The notes under the pieces were generated by a model that saw nothing but the letters and a program-made list of their open reading frames with translations, ran no database searches and was not told where the DNA came from. A program made the position numbers and the translations under genes. A stretch of DNA of 64,000 bases from Methylorubrum thiocyanatum (GTDB lineage: Bacteria > Pseudomonadota > Alphaproteobacteria > Rhizobiales > Beijerinckiaceae), in NCBI GenBank assembly GCA_014138645.1, contig JACJIB010000007.1:124001-188000 (forward strand), written 5' to 3'. Shown piece after piece: positions 29,942 to 38,270 of this stretch. Within the stretch, counting starts at the first letter, position 1. The number at the start of each line of letters is the position of its first letter.

Positions 29942-30772
29942 TCAAGTGGCGATGAACTTGAGGCGGTGCTCACGGTAGAGGTCGAGGATCGCGGCGGCCG
30001 TCTCCTCGATCGAGCGGCGGGTCACGTCGATGGTCGGCCAGCGGTACTTGGCGCAGAGCCGGCGCGAGGCGGCGATCTCGTCGGAGACCGATTGCCGATC
30101 GACATAGGCCGAGTTGTCGTCGGCCTTGAGGCTGAGCAGGCGGTTCTGGCGGATCTGCACGATGCGCTCGGGGCTGGCGATCAGCCCGACGATCAGCGCC
30201 TTCTTCACCCGGTCGAAGCTCGGCGGCAGCGGCATCGAGGGGACGAGCGGCAGGTTGGCGGTCTTGAGGCCGCGGTTGGCCAGATAGATCGAGGTCGGCG
30301 TCTTCGAGGTGCGGCTGACGCCGACCAGCACCACGTCGGCCTCGTCGAGGTCGGCCGGCAGGTTGCCGTCGTCGTGGGCCAGCGTGAAGTTCATCGCGTC
30401 GATGCGCTTGAAGTACTCGGCGTTGAGCATGTGCTGGGCGCCGGGCCGCTCGGTCGAGGTCGCGCCGAGATAGGAGCGCAGCAGCGCGTGCACCGGCTGG
30501 AGCACGTTGAGCGTCGGCGAGCCGGTCTCGCGGCAGGCCTCCTCCAGGCGCTCGATCAGTTCGTGGCCGACCAGGGTGTAGAGCACGAGGCCCGGCGCCG
30601 CCTTGATCTCGGAGATCACCCGTTCGAGCTGCGCGCCCGAGCGCACCAGCGGGTAGACGTGCTCGATCGCCGAGATGCCCTCGTACTGCACCGCCGCCGC
30701 GCGCCCGACATTGATCAGGGTCTCGCCGGTGGAGTCCGAGACGAGGTGGAGATGGAAGTAGCTGCGGCTCAT
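29942..30772 (-). CDS. ppsR: Pyruvate,phosphate/water dikinase regulatory protein (DUF299)
   Basis: Bifunctional Ser/Thr kinase and phosphorylase that switches PEP synthase or pyruvate,phosphate dikinase on and off. The 276 residues start MSRSYFHLHLVSDSTGETL and contain the nucleotide-binding GVSRTSKTP (151-159), followed by SIYLANRG. In Caulobacter and related bacteria the homologue is the first gene on one side of the replication origin, with hemE on the other, exactly as here. Start ATG 30772; the frame upstream of it is unrelated to the family. Confidence 0.95.
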   Translation of the reverse strand: MSRSYFHLHLVSDSTGETLINVGRAAAVQYEGISAIEHVYPLVRSGAQLERVISEIKAAPGLVLYTLVGHELIERLEEACRETGSPTLNVLQPVHALLRSYLGATSTERPGAQHMLNAEYFKRIDAMNFTLAHDDGNLPADLDEADVVLVGVSRTSKTPTSIYLANRGLKTANLPLVPSMPLPPSFDRVKKALIVGLIASPERIVQIRQNRLLSLKADDNSAYVDRQSVSDEIAASRRLCAKYRWPTIDVTRRSIEETAAAILDLYREHRLKFIAT

Positions 30773-31155
30773 CGTCGGCCCGTCTCTGGCGTGACGCATC
30801 GATCCTGAGGGCAGCGTGGCCGCCCCACCGCGATGCTTAGAGCATTTTTTTACGCGAAGGCGATGCCGAATTGCCGTTCGTCCGCCGCCGGCCCTCGGAC
30901 TGATGGCGAAGCGACGCAAGCCGGCCGACCGTTTCGAGCCCCGTCGTCGTGGCCGTCGCGGTGTCTGGATCGCTTGTTCCGATGCGGGCGCGTCGGGAGG
31001 ACGGCCCACGGCCTCCTCGTAGGGCGAAGCCGAAGCGATCCGGACTGCGCCGCCGCGGAAAGGAGGCGCCCTCCCCGATCACATCGCGAGATCGTTCAAT
31101 GACTTGAGGCGCAAAACCGGGACTTTGCCGGCACGATATCCCCAATCGGCGTCCA

Positions 31156-31229
31156 AGGAGTCGACAAGTGGGGAAAAGCCGGCCCGGCGAGAGCCCGGCG
31201 GCGGGTTGCCCCGAAAACCGTCGACTCCT
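31156..31229. repeat. Inverted repeat with GANTC sites in the origin region
   Basis: AGGAGTCGAC (31156-31165) and GTCGACTCCT (31220-31229) are perfect inverted 10-mers, each carrying a GANTC methylation site. Close by, CGGTCCCG (31265-31272) pairs with CGGGACCG (31283-31290) around a loop that holds another GANTC. Confidence 0.55.
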
Positions 31230-31366
31230 CCCTCAACACCGTGATCCTGCGCACACGGTGGAGTCGGTCCCGTGGGAGAATCCGGGACCGAGACGGCCAT
31301 CAGGGCACACGGGCCCACGCAAGCCGCTGGTGAGCTTGGCCTATCGTGGACATTAGATCCAATCCG

Positions 31367-31381
31367 TTAAGAGGCGATTAA
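31367..31381. promoter_or_regulatory. CtrA-type binding site in the origin region
   Basis: TTAAGAGGCGATTAA is a perfect TTAA-N7-TTAA, the full CtrA consensus known from Caulobacter. It is 10-25 bases from TGTGGGGA and TGTGGA motifs and 165 bp before hemE. It could repress initiation, hemE transcription or both. Confidence 0.6.
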
Positions 31382-31450
31382 CGCCGCGGCTGTGGGGAGG
31401 GCCTGTGGACGCGCTTGCGGCATCACGATCCAACGTCCAAGAGAAAAAAC

Positions 31451-31468
31451 AGAGATTCTAGAATCTCT
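31451..31468. repeat. 18-bp palindrome with two GANTC sites
   Basis: AGAGATTCTAGAATCTCT is a perfect palindrome containing GATTC and GAATC, both CcrM-type methylation targets. It follows an A-rich run and lies 78 bp before the hemE start. Confidence 0.65.
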
Positions 31469-31545
31469 CTTTCTTTGAGAAGGGCCGGGGTGGGGATGGC
31501 GCGGTCGCGACCTCTCCGGTCTCCCTCGAACGGCAATCAGGCAGG

Positions 31546-32625
31546 ATGCAGGCTTCAGGCATGGCGAAGACGGCCGACAGACCGGTGCTGCGGGTGATGT
31601 CGGGAGAGGCGATCTCCCCGCCCCCGGCCTGGATGATGCGCCAGGCCGGCCGCTACCTGCCGGAATACCGGGCGACCCGGGCGGAGGCCGGCTCCTTCCT
31701 CGATCTCTGCTACAACCCGGCCTTCGCCACCGAGGTGACGCTGCAGCCGATCCGCCGCTTCGGCTTCGAGGCGTCGATCCTGTTCTCCGACATCCTCGTG
31801 GTGCCCCATGCCCTCGGGCAGGACGTGCGCTTCGTCGAGGGCGAGGGGCCGCGCCTCGATGCGCTGGAGGGCCGCGCCCAGTTCGAACGCCTGCGCGAAG
31901 CGGGCGACCCGGCGATTTTCTCGCATCTGGCCCCGGTCTTCGAGGCGGTGGAGCGGATCCGCGGGGCGCTGCCCCATGAGACCACGCTGCTCGGCTTCTG
32001 CGGCGCGCCCTGGACGGTGGCGAGCTACATGATCGGCGGGCGCGGCACGCCGGATCTCGCCCCGGCGCGGGCGCTGGCGGCCTCCGACCCGGCGCTCCTC
32101 GATGCGTTGCTCGACCGGCTGGTCACGGTCCAGATCGAATACCTCGTGCGCCAGCTCCGCGCCGGCGCCGACGCGGTGCAGATCTTCGAGTCCCATGCCG
32201 GCGTGCTGCCGGACTCCGCCGACGGCGACGCGCTCAAGCGCTTCTCCCTCGGCCCGATCGCGCGGATGGTCGAGGGCATCCGGGCGCAGGTGCCGGGCGC
32301 CAAGATCATCGTCTTCGCCCGCGGTTCGGGACTGGACGGCCATGCCCGCGTCATCCCCGAGACCGGCGCCGATGTCGTGGGCGTCGATTGGGGGGTCGAT
32401 CTCGCGGCCCTGCGCGGCCGTGTGCCGGCCACGACGGTGACCCAGGGCAATCTCCACCCCGAGACGCTGATCGAGGGCGGGCGGGCGCTGGATGCAGCCG
32501 TGGACGCCATCCTGGCGGCGACCGAGGGCCAGCCGCACATCTTCAACCTCGGCCACGGCATCACCCCGCAGACGCCGATCGCCCATGTCGAGCAGATGCT
32601 GGCCCGGCTCCGGGGCGGCCGGTGA
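31546..32625 (+). CDS. hemE: Uroporphyrinogen decarboxylase
   Basis: Decarboxylates uroporphyrinogen III to coproporphyrinogen III in haem synthesis. The 359 residues show the signature RQAGRYLPEYR (32-42), FGFEASILFSDILV (catalytic Asp), GFCGAPWT and NLGHGITPQTP. The start is ATG 31546; MAKTAD at 31561 is an alternative. It faces away from the origin region and its stop overlaps the GTG of the following Nudix gene, forming hemE-nudix-hemJ. Confidence 0.97.
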   Translation: MQASGMAKTADRPVLRVMSGEAISPPPAWMMRQAGRYLPEYRATRAEAGSFLDLCYNPAFATEVTLQPIRRFGFEASILFSDILVVPHALGQDVRFVEGEGPRLDALEGRAQFERLREAGDPAIFSHLAPVFEAVERIRGALPHETTLLGFCGAPWTVASYMIGGRGTPDLAPARALAASDPALLDALLDRLVTVQIEYLVRQLRAGADAVQIFESHAGVLPDSADGDALKRFSLGPIARMVEGIRAQVPGAKIIVFARGSGLDGHARVIPETGADVVGVDWGVDLAALRGRVPATTVTQGNLHPETLIEGGRALDAAVDAILAATEGQPHIFNLGHGITPQTPIAHVEQMLARLRGGR

Positions 32626-33071
32626 GCCGCATCCGCGTCGCCGCCCTGGCTCTGGTGCGGCCGGATGCGGGGGGCGAGGCGTTGCTGGTGGTGCGCAAGC
32701 GCGGCAGTAGCCGCTTCATGCTGCCCGGCGGCAAGTTCGAGGATCGTGAGAGTGATGCGGCCTGCCTCGCCCGCGAGCTGCGCGAGGAACTGGGCCTGAC
32801 CTTCGATCCGGAGGCGGCGGTCCGTCTCGGACGGTTCGAGGCGGAGGCCGCCAACGAGCCGGGCCACGTCGTCGAGGCGACGGTCTACCGGCAGGCGGCC
32901 GGGGCCGGCCTGAACCCGGTCTGCGGCGCGGAGATCGAGGAAACCGCTTGGCTCGCCCTGAACGACACGGCGGGCGAGCCGGCGATGCCGCTCGCGCCGC
33001 TTCTCACCCAAGAACTTCTGCCGCGCCTGCGCGCGGCGTCCCCCTCACGGAGTCCCTCACCCGGTGCTTGA
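32622..33071 (+). CDS. Nudix hydrolase
   Basis: A 149-residue hydrolase from GTG 32622, overlapping the hemE TGA by 4 bases. The Nudix box (GGKFEDRESDAACLARELRE then ELG) is complete with the E-x-x-E-E acids. The early MLPGGK and RKRGSSRF segments resemble MutT-like housecleaning enzymes. It is overlapped at its 3' end by hemJ, so all three genes are coupled; a link to haem synthesis is only positional. Confidence 0.88.
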   Translation: MSRIRVAALALVRPDAGGEALLVVRKRGSSRFMLPGGKFEDRESDAACLARELREELGLTFDPEAAVRLGRFEAEAANEPGHVVEATVYRQAAGAGLNPVCGAEIEETAWLALNDTAGEPAMPLAPLLTQELLPRLRAASPSRSPSPGA

Positions 33072-33504
33072 CGCTTCGTACCCCTGGATCAAGGCCTTCC
33101 ACGTCATCGCGGTGATCGCCTGGATGGCGGCGATGCTCTACCTGCCGCGCCTGTTCGTCTATCACGCCGCGCTGCCCGCCGGGTCGCGGGTGCAGTCCGA
33201 GACCTTCAAGGTCATGGAGCGGCGCCTGCTCAAGGCGATCATGACGCCGGCCATGATCGTCACCTGGATCCTCGGGCTCTGGCTCGCGTGGCAGAGCGGC
33301 TACTACGCCGCGCCCTGGCTGCACGCGAAATTCGCCCTGGTGCTGGCGATGAGCGGCGTGCACGGCTTCCTCGCCCGCACGGTCAAGGACTTCGCCGCCG
33401 ACCGCAACACCCGCAGCCAGCGCTTCTACCGCGTCATCAACGAGGTGCCGACGCTCTTGATGATCGGCATCGTCATCCTCGCGATCGTGAAGCCCTGGAG
33501 CTGA
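33064..33504 (+). CDS. hemJ: Protoporphyrinogen IX oxidase HemJ
   Basis: Membrane enzyme that oxidises protoporphyrinogen IX to protoporphyrin IX. The 146-residue protein from GTG 33064 has about four transmembrane helices. It carries the family's conserved N-terminal His (KAFHVIAVIAWMAAMLYLPRLFVYH) and the AKFALVLAMSGVHG helix. It overlaps the Nudix gene by 8 bp. In many alphaproteobacteria hemJ is followed by rho; here an LprI-like gene and then the his genes follow instead. Confidence 0.92.
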   Translation: MLDASYPWIKAFHVIAVIAWMAAMLYLPRLFVYHAALPAGSRVQSETFKVMERRLLKAIMTPAMIVTWILGLWLAWQSGYYAAPWLHAKFALVLAMSGVHGFLARTVKDFAADRNTRSQRFYRVINEVPTLLMIGIVILAIVKPWS

Positions 33505-33590
33505 TTCTTTTTCGCGGGTCGCGGCACCGGGACGGGGGCAGGCCGTTGGAAGGGCAAAGCGTGGCCGTTCGCCGCGAAGGAGCCCTGCCG

Positions 33591-33932
33591 ATGCGTACCC
33601 TGTTCCTCGCCCTTGCTCTGAGCCTTGCCGCGGCCTCGCCTGCGGCGGCGGCGAGCTTTTCCTGCGCCAAGGCCGAGACGCCGGACGAGAAGGCGGTCTG
33701 CGACACCCGCAGCCTCAACGACCTCGACGTCGAGATGGCGGTGCGCTTCGACATCCTGAAAGACCTCCTGCCGATGGGCAACCGCACCAAGATGCAGGAG
33801 GATCAGGAGGCCTGGCTCAAGGACCGCCGCGCCTGCGGCGCCGAGGTCGCCTGCCTCACGGCGGCCTACGAGGGCCGGCTCAAGGTGCTGCGCGCGGTAT
33901 TGTCGGAGTTCGCCAAGCAGGGCGGGCAGTAG
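33591..33932 (+). CDS. LprI/DUF1311-like secreted protein
   Basis: A 113-residue exported protein with a Sec signal peptide (LFLALALSLAAASPAAAA, cleavage near 20). Its mature part has four cysteines (25, 37, 82, 88) and the KMQEDQEAWLKDRRACG motif typical of the lysozyme-inhibitor LprI family. The start ATG 33591 follows a clear AAGGAG. The function here is unproven; LprI members bind lysozyme in some bacteria. Confidence 0.82.
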   Translation: MRTLFLALALSLAAASPAAAASFSCAKAETPDEKAVCDTRSLNDLDVEMAVRFDILKDLLPMGNRTKMQEDQEAWLKDRRACGAEVACLTAAYEGRLKVLRAVLSEFAKQGGQ

Positions 33933-33952
33933 CGCGCTTTCCCACCAGCCCA

Positions 33953-34056
33953 CTCATCCTGAGGTGCCGCGAAGCGGCCTCGAAGGATCCTCCAGGGATC
34001 GTGCGGGGTCTGGAGGATCCTTCGAGGCTCCGCTTCGCTGCGCACCTCAGGATGAG
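33953..34056. repeat. Large imperfect inverted repeat (about 42-46 bp arms)
   Basis: The left arm 33953-33994 and right arm 34011-34056 are nearly complementary (CTCATCCTGAGGTG with CACCTCAGGATGAG at the ends, AGGATCCTCCA with TGGAGGATCCT at the centre) around a 16-base loop. It occupies the gap between convergent genes and looks like a dispersed extragenic element seen in this group; it may also terminate both transcripts. Confidence 0.7.
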
Positions 34057-34080
34057 GTCGTGGATGGGAGGATTGACCTT

Positions 34081-35058
34081 CTACAACCGCGCCAGCAGCC
34101 GCTCCGCCAGCGGGTTCTCCGCGGCGAAGGCGTAGTCGATCCGCCGCACGGTGACCGCCCGCGCCCCGGCCTGCACCAGGGCGTCGGAGAGGTCGAACAC
34201 CGCATCCACCGGACAGCGCATCACGATCTCGCCGTCGGCGCCGCGCGGAGCGCCGTAGGGCAGTTCCGCCTCGTGCAGGCCGGCGAGGGTGGCCAGATCG
34301 ATGGAGCCGGATTCGGGAAGCGCGGCGCGCACCTCGCGGGTGGTGCGGGCGCGCTCCTCCGCCGCGATCCGGCCGAGCACGGTGCGCAAGGCCGCCCGCG
34401 CCGTCTCGCTCCAGTCGGCCTTCAGCGAGGCGACGAGATTGGCCTCCGAGCGCAGCATCACCCCGTCGTCGAGGATCTTGAGCGCGTTGGCCGCGAGCGT
34501 CGTGCCGGTGGTGGTGATGTCGACGATGATCTCCGCCGAGCCCGCGGCCGGCGCCCCCTCGGTGGCGCCCAGGCTCTCGACGATGCGGTAATCGGCGATG
34601 CCGGCTTCCGCGAAGAAGCGGCGGGTCAGGTTCACGTATTTGGTGGCGATGCGCATCCGCCGGCCCTGGCGCAGGCGCATCTCGCTGGCGACCTCGTCGA
34701 GGTCGCTCATGGCGCGCACGTCGATCCAGGCCTGGGGCACCGCCACCACCACGCTGGCATGGCCGAAGCCGAGCGGCGTCAGCAGCTCCACGCTCGAGCC
34801 GGGGTCGGGCAGCATCTCGCGGATCAGATCCTCGCCGGTGACGCCGAGATGGGCGGCGCCGCTGGCGAGCTGGCCGGCGATCTCCGAGGCCGAGAGGTAG
34901 CGCACCTCGACGCCGGGCAGGCCGGCGAGCGTGCCGCGATATTCGCGCCCGCCCGCCTTCTGCACGAGCTTGAGCCCCGCGCGGGAGAAGAAGGCGCTGG
35001 CATTCTCCTGAAGCCGGCCCTTGGAGGGAACGGCGAGAACCAGGGGCTGACCGGTCAC
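34081..35058 (-). CDS. hisG: ATP phosphoribosyltransferase catalytic subunit with C-terminal extension
   Basis: First enzyme of histidine synthesis (ATP plus PRPP). From GTG 35058, overlapping the hisZ stop (GTGA), it has 325 residues. The catalytic part (about 1-215) resembles short-form HisG: LAVPSKGRLQE, SASEIAGQLASG, and the PRPP loop EIIVDITTTGTTLAAN. The last 100 residues (with GEIVMRCPVDAVFDLSDALVQ and GARAVTVRRIDYAF) look like the ACT-like regulatory domain of long-form HisG. Short forms need HisZ and long forms normally do not, so having both here is unusual. Confidence 0.94.
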   Translation of the reverse strand: MTGQPLVLAVPSKGRLQENASAFFSRAGLKLVQKAGGREYRGTLAGLPGVEVRYLSASEIAGQLASGAAHLGVTGEDLIREMLPDPGSSVELLTPLGFGHASVVVAVPQAWIDVRAMSDLDEVASEMRLRQGRRMRIATKYVNLTRRFFAEAGIADYRIVESLGATEGAPAAGSAEIIVDITTTGTTLAANALKILDDGVMLRSEANLVASLKADWSETARAALRTVLGRIAAEERARTTREVRAALPESGSIDLATLAGLHEAELPYGAPRGADGEIVMRCPVDAVFDLSDALVQAGARAVTVRRIDYAFAAENPLAERLLARL

Positions 35059-36218
35059 GCGACACCTCCTTCGCTTCCGCCCACATCGCCTTCGGCGCAG
35101 CGCGACAGCCAGAACGCGCAGCCCACCGCCGGCAGCGGCACCGGGCTGCCGAGCTGCTGCAGCAGACCGTCGTAGCGCCCGCCGCCGACGAGGGTCGGCC
35201 CGCCGGCCGCGCCCGTCACCTCGAAGATGAAGCCGGTATAGTAGTCGAGGTTGCGCGCGAACCCGCCGCTGAAGCGGAACCGCTCCACGGGCAGGCCGCG
35301 GGCCGCCATGAAGCCGGTGCGCTCCTCGAACAGCGCGAGCGCGGCGTCGAGCCCGGCATGGGTGAGACCGGCCTCGCGGGCGAGCGCCCGCACCGCACCC
35401 GCCGCCGCGTCGGGATCGCCCCCGATGGCGCAGTAGCGCTCGATCAGCGCCCGGTTGCCCGCGTTGAGGCCGGCGCCCCCTTGCGCCTGCGCCGAGGCCT
35501 TGGCGAGGAAGCGCTCGGCGATGGCGCCGGCGCTGCGCCCGCCGACCTGCGAGATCCCGGCGATCGACAGCACGTCCTCGACGAAGGCGCGCACGGCGCC
35601 GGCATCCTGGCCCTGGATCGCGGCGAGCAGGCCGGCATGGCGATCCTCGGTCTGGGCCGTGTTCGCGACCTCGTCGAGGGAGCGCCCGGCGGCGATGGCC
35701 CGCAGCGTCCGGCGCTTGGCCACCGGCGGCACCGCGAGCGCGTCGAGGAAGGCGTGGGTCAGGCCCATATCGCCGAGCCGCACGGCGACGTCGGAGCGCC
35801 CGAGCAGGTCGAGGCCCTCGAAGGCCAGTCCCAGCACCTCGGCATCCGCCGCCGGGGTGTCGGTGCGCCCGATCGACTCGATGCCGCCCTGGACGAACTC
35901 GTCGGGCTCCCCCGCCGCGACGCGGAAGACCGGGCCGAGATAGCTGTAATCGGCGCTCTCGCCCGGCCGCATCGCCTGGTGCAGGCGGCAGACGGGGATG
36001 GTGAATTCCGGCCGAAGGCACAGCTCGGCCCCGGTCGCGTCCTGCGTCACGAAGATGCGCCGCCGGATGTCCTCGCCCGAGAGTTCGAGGAACGGCTCGA
36101 CCGGCTGCAGCACCGGGGGCGAGGCGGGCACGTATCCGCAGGCGGAAAAATGCGCCGACAGCCGCACATGGCGCAACGCCTCCGCCCCGCTCGGGCCGCC
36201 TGCCTCCGGTCTCGTCAT
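35055..36218 (-). CDS. hisZ: ATP phosphoribosyltransferase regulatory subunit HisZ
   Basis: Histidyl-tRNA-synthetase paralogue that activates HisG and binds histidine. The 387 residues have class II motif 2-like LRPEFTIPVCRLHQ and the C-terminal GGRYDGLLQQLG, but no anticodon-binding domain, which marks HisZ rather than HisRS. It overlaps hisG by 4 bp as a coupled pair. Confidence 0.94.
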   Translation of the reverse strand: MTRPEAGGPSGAEALRHVRLSAHFSACGYVPASPPVLQPVEPFLELSGEDIRRRIFVTQDATGAELCLRPEFTIPVCRLHQAMRPGESADYSYLGPVFRVAAGEPDEFVQGGIESIGRTDTPAADAEVLGLAFEGLDLLGRSDVAVRLGDMGLTHAFLDALAVPPVAKRRTLRAIAAGRSLDEVANTAQTEDRHAGLLAAIQGQDAGAVRAFVEDVLSIAGISQVGGRSAGAIAERFLAKASAQAQGGAGLNAGNRALIERYCAIGGDPDAAAGAVRALAREAGLTHAGLDAALALFEERTGFMAARGLPVERFRFSGGFARNLDYYTGFIFEVTGAAGGPTLVGGGRYDGLLQQLGSPVPLPAVGCAFWLSRCAEGDVGGSEGGVA

Positions 36219-36333
36219 CGTGTCGGATCCAGCTTGATTTCGGCCCCCATAGCAATCGTCTTCCCCGTTGGCGACCGCGAGAACCGGATTTCGAGTGCGC
36301 AGACCGTTCGGGGCAGGGTCTTCGCGGCCGCCC

Positions 36334-37221
36334 TTACCAGACCAGCCGCTCGATCACCGCATCGGGCCGGACCTCCTGGCGCGAGAGCCAGTCCGCGATG
36401 TCGCCGAGGCTGTGGTGCTCGGCCGTGACGCCGAGTTCCTCCGCGTGGATGCCGCGGGCCACCAGCACCGACGGGATGCCGTAGCCCGAGGCCCCGGCGA
36501 TATCGGTGCGGATCGCGTCCCCCACCGCGACGGTGCGGCTCACATCCGGGGGCGGCATGCGATCGAGCTCGCCGGCCATGGCGAGCGCCGTCTCGTAGAC
36601 CGGCCGGTAGGGCTTGCCCGCATAGACGACCGCGCCGCCGATGGCCTCGTAGGCCTGGGCGATCAGGCCGGCGCAGGGGATCAACTTCTTGTCGCGTTCG
36701 ACCACGAGGTCGGGGTTGGCGCAGATCATCGGCACGGCGCGGGCGCGGAAGTCGGCCAGGGCCTCGCGGTAATCCTCCGCCGTCTCGGTGTGATCGTCGA
36801 ACAGGCCGGTGCAGACGATGCGCTGGGCCTCCGCCGCCGGCACCAGGGTGAGGTCGAGCCCATCGAAGACCGGCGCGTCGCGCTCCGGCCCCAGGTGATA
36901 CACCCGCTCGCCCGGATGCTCGGCGATCAGCCGCCGGGTCAGGTCACCCGAGGTGAGGATCGCGTCATAGGCCTCCCGCTTCACGCCGTAGCCGTCGAGG
37001 ATCTTTTGCACCCCCTGCCAGGGTCGGGGCGCGTTCGAGACGAGGATCACCCGGCGCGGGCGCGGACCCGGCAGCGCCCGGAAGCGGATCAGCGCCTCAC
37101 CCGCCGCGGCGTGGCCGCGGGTCCCGTCATGCAGCACGCCCCAGACGTCGCACAGGATCAGGTCGTAACGCTCGGCCACCTCCGCGAAGTGGCGCAGGGT
37201 CGGGACGGAAGGGTGAGTCAT
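36334..37221 (-). CDS. HAD-superfamily hydrolase (TIGR01459-like, NagD-type)
   Basis: A 295-residue sugar-phosphatase-like protein. Motif I is CDVWGVLHDG (nucleophile Asp25), motif II ILVSNAPRP, motif III includes YAGKPYRPVY and motif IV VGDAIRTDIAGA, the type IIA (NagD) arrangement. Substrate unknown. It lies 115 bp from hisZ on the same strand. Confidence 0.86.
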   Translation of the reverse strand: MTHPSVPTLRHFAEVAERYDLILCDVWGVLHDGTRGHAAAGEALIRFRALPGPRPRRVILVSNAPRPWQGVQKILDGYGVKREAYDAILTSGDLTRRLIAEHPGERVYHLGPERDAPVFDGLDLTLVPAAEAQRIVCTGLFDDHTETAEDYREALADFRARAVPMICANPDLVVERDKKLIPCAGLIAQAYEAIGGAVVYAGKPYRPVYETALAMAGELDRMPPPDVSRTVAVGDAIRTDIAGASGYGIPSVLVARGIHAEELGVTAEHHSLGDIADWLSRQEVRPDAVIERLVW

Positions 37222-37380
37222 CGAAGGATCCGGTCGGGCGGTGAGGCTGCGGGCTCTATAGCGGGGTTTGCGGAGCGCTGAAGGCTGAGGCCGACCTTTG
37301 TGACACCCATCCCCCTCCGCAGGGGCGACACGGCGAGGCCGGTTTGAAGCTCCGGAAGATCCTGCCTCATGCCTCGACGG

Positions 37381-37494
37381 CGTCATTCCGGGGCCGCGCA
37401 GCGGAACCCGGAATCCACCCATGAGGCGGCGCCGAAGCATGCCGTCGAGGCTGGTCGTGGATCCCGGGTTCGCCTGCGGCGCCCCGGGATGACG
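37381..37494. repeat. Imperfect inverted repeat with 38-bp arms
   Basis: The arms 37381-37418 and 37457-37494 start CGTCATTCCGGGG and end CCCCGGGATGACG. A second inverted pair, GCCTCGACGGC (37373-37383) with GCCGTCGAGGC (37441-37451), is interlaced. It fills much of the 352-bp gene-free stretch 37222-37573 and resembles a dispersed extragenic element. I see no gene there. Confidence 0.65.
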
Positions 37495-37573
37495 GTGGCA
37501 GGGTATCGCGGTCGGAGAGGTCGTCCCTTCGATGCGTGTTGGCAGTCGCTGAGGGGACGGGAATACGAAAAAA

Positions 37574-38236
37574 TCACCCCAGGAACCGCCCCACCAGCAG
37601 CCGCGCCAGCTCCCGCGGCGGGTCGGGGGTGAGCACGGCGAGCTTGCGCGAGGTCGAGAGCGAGGCGAGCCCGTGCAGGGCGGCCCACAGGGCGGCGACC
37701 GCCCGGCGGCGCTCGTCCGGTTCGGCGATGAGCGGCGCCAGCACCGTATCCACGAGCCCGACCGGCTCGGCCAGGGCCGCAGCGTACCAGTCCGGAAACG
37801 GCTGGTCCGGCGCGGCGAGATGCTCGAACAGCAGGCTCCAGACCCGCGGGTCGGCAGCGACGAAGACGAGATAGGCGTCGGCCAGCGCCAGGGCGTTGTC
37901 CCGCGCCGCCCGGTTCGGGTCGATCTCCGCCGCCAGCGCCGCGTGCAGCCGGGCGAGCGTGCGGGCATTGACCCGCAGCACCACCTGATCGAGGTCGCCC
38001 ACCGCGTTGTAGATCGAGTTCGGCGCGTAGCCGATCGCCGCCGCCAGCCGCCGCATGCCGAGCGCGCGAAAACCCTCGTTGCGCACGAGGCTCTCCGCCG
38101 TGCCCGCGACGAGACCGATGAAGCCCTCCCGGTCGTGCTCGCCCCGCGGGCCGCTGCCGCGGGTCTTCCCGGGCGAATCCTTGCCCGCCGATTCTCTGCC
38201 CGCCAAATCCGCTCCTCGCGGGCCAACGTCACCCAT
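37574..38236 (-). CDS. TetR/AcrR-family transcriptional regulator
   Basis: A 220-residue repressor-type protein. After a polar 35-residue N-terminus, the HTH region (GFRALGMRRLAAAIGYAPNSIYNAVGDLDQVV) is typical of TetR. The C-terminal ligand domain has the TetR_C-like pattern FPDWYAAALAEPV to ALHGLASLS. The ATG at 38236 is preferred; the upstream ATG at 38278 lies inside an operator sequence. It is divergent from the acyltransferase fusion gene, its probable target. Confidence 0.88.
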   Translation of the reverse strand: MGDVGPRGADLAGRESAGKDSPGKTRGSGPRGEHDREGFIGLVAGTAESLVRNEGFRALGMRRLAAAIGYAPNSIYNAVGDLDQVVLRVNARTLARLHAALAAEIDPNRAARDNALALADAYLVFVAADPRVWSLLFEHLAAPDQPFPDWYAAALAEPVGLVDTVLAPLIAEPDERRRAVAALWAALHGLASLSTSRKLAVLTPDPPRELARLLVGRFLG

Positions 38237-38270
38237 TGGCGTGCGTGCCCGCACCCAGCACCGGGTTAGA

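Larger units (their letters stand above)
30773..31545. other. oriC: Probable chromosomal replication origin region (oriC)
   Basis: This 773-bp gene-free region lies between divergent DUF299 and hemE genes, the location of the Caulobacter and Rickettsia origins. It holds a full CtrA-type TTAA-N7-TTAA site, six GANTC sites between 31158 and 31465 (31158, 31223, 31261, 31278, 31454, 31461), and three TGGGGA motifs (31170, 31392, 31491), the complement of weak DnaA W-boxes. It also has TGTGGA at 31404, an A-rich stretch (31439-31450) and several inverted repeats. I found no canonical TTATCCACA box, so the DnaA sites would have to be divergent. Confidence 0.7.

Noticed and set aside
30831..30853. 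ATGCT-TAG-AGCAT followed by a T-run
   Set aside because: It resembles a small terminator but no plus-strand gene precedes it, and the 5-bp stem is too short to call.
30773..31545. Search for canonical DnaA boxes (TTATCCACA or close variants)
   Set aside because: None with one mismatch or fewer was found by eye; only TGTGGA and TGGGGA-type weak motifs are present, so no DnaA box is listed as a separate feature.
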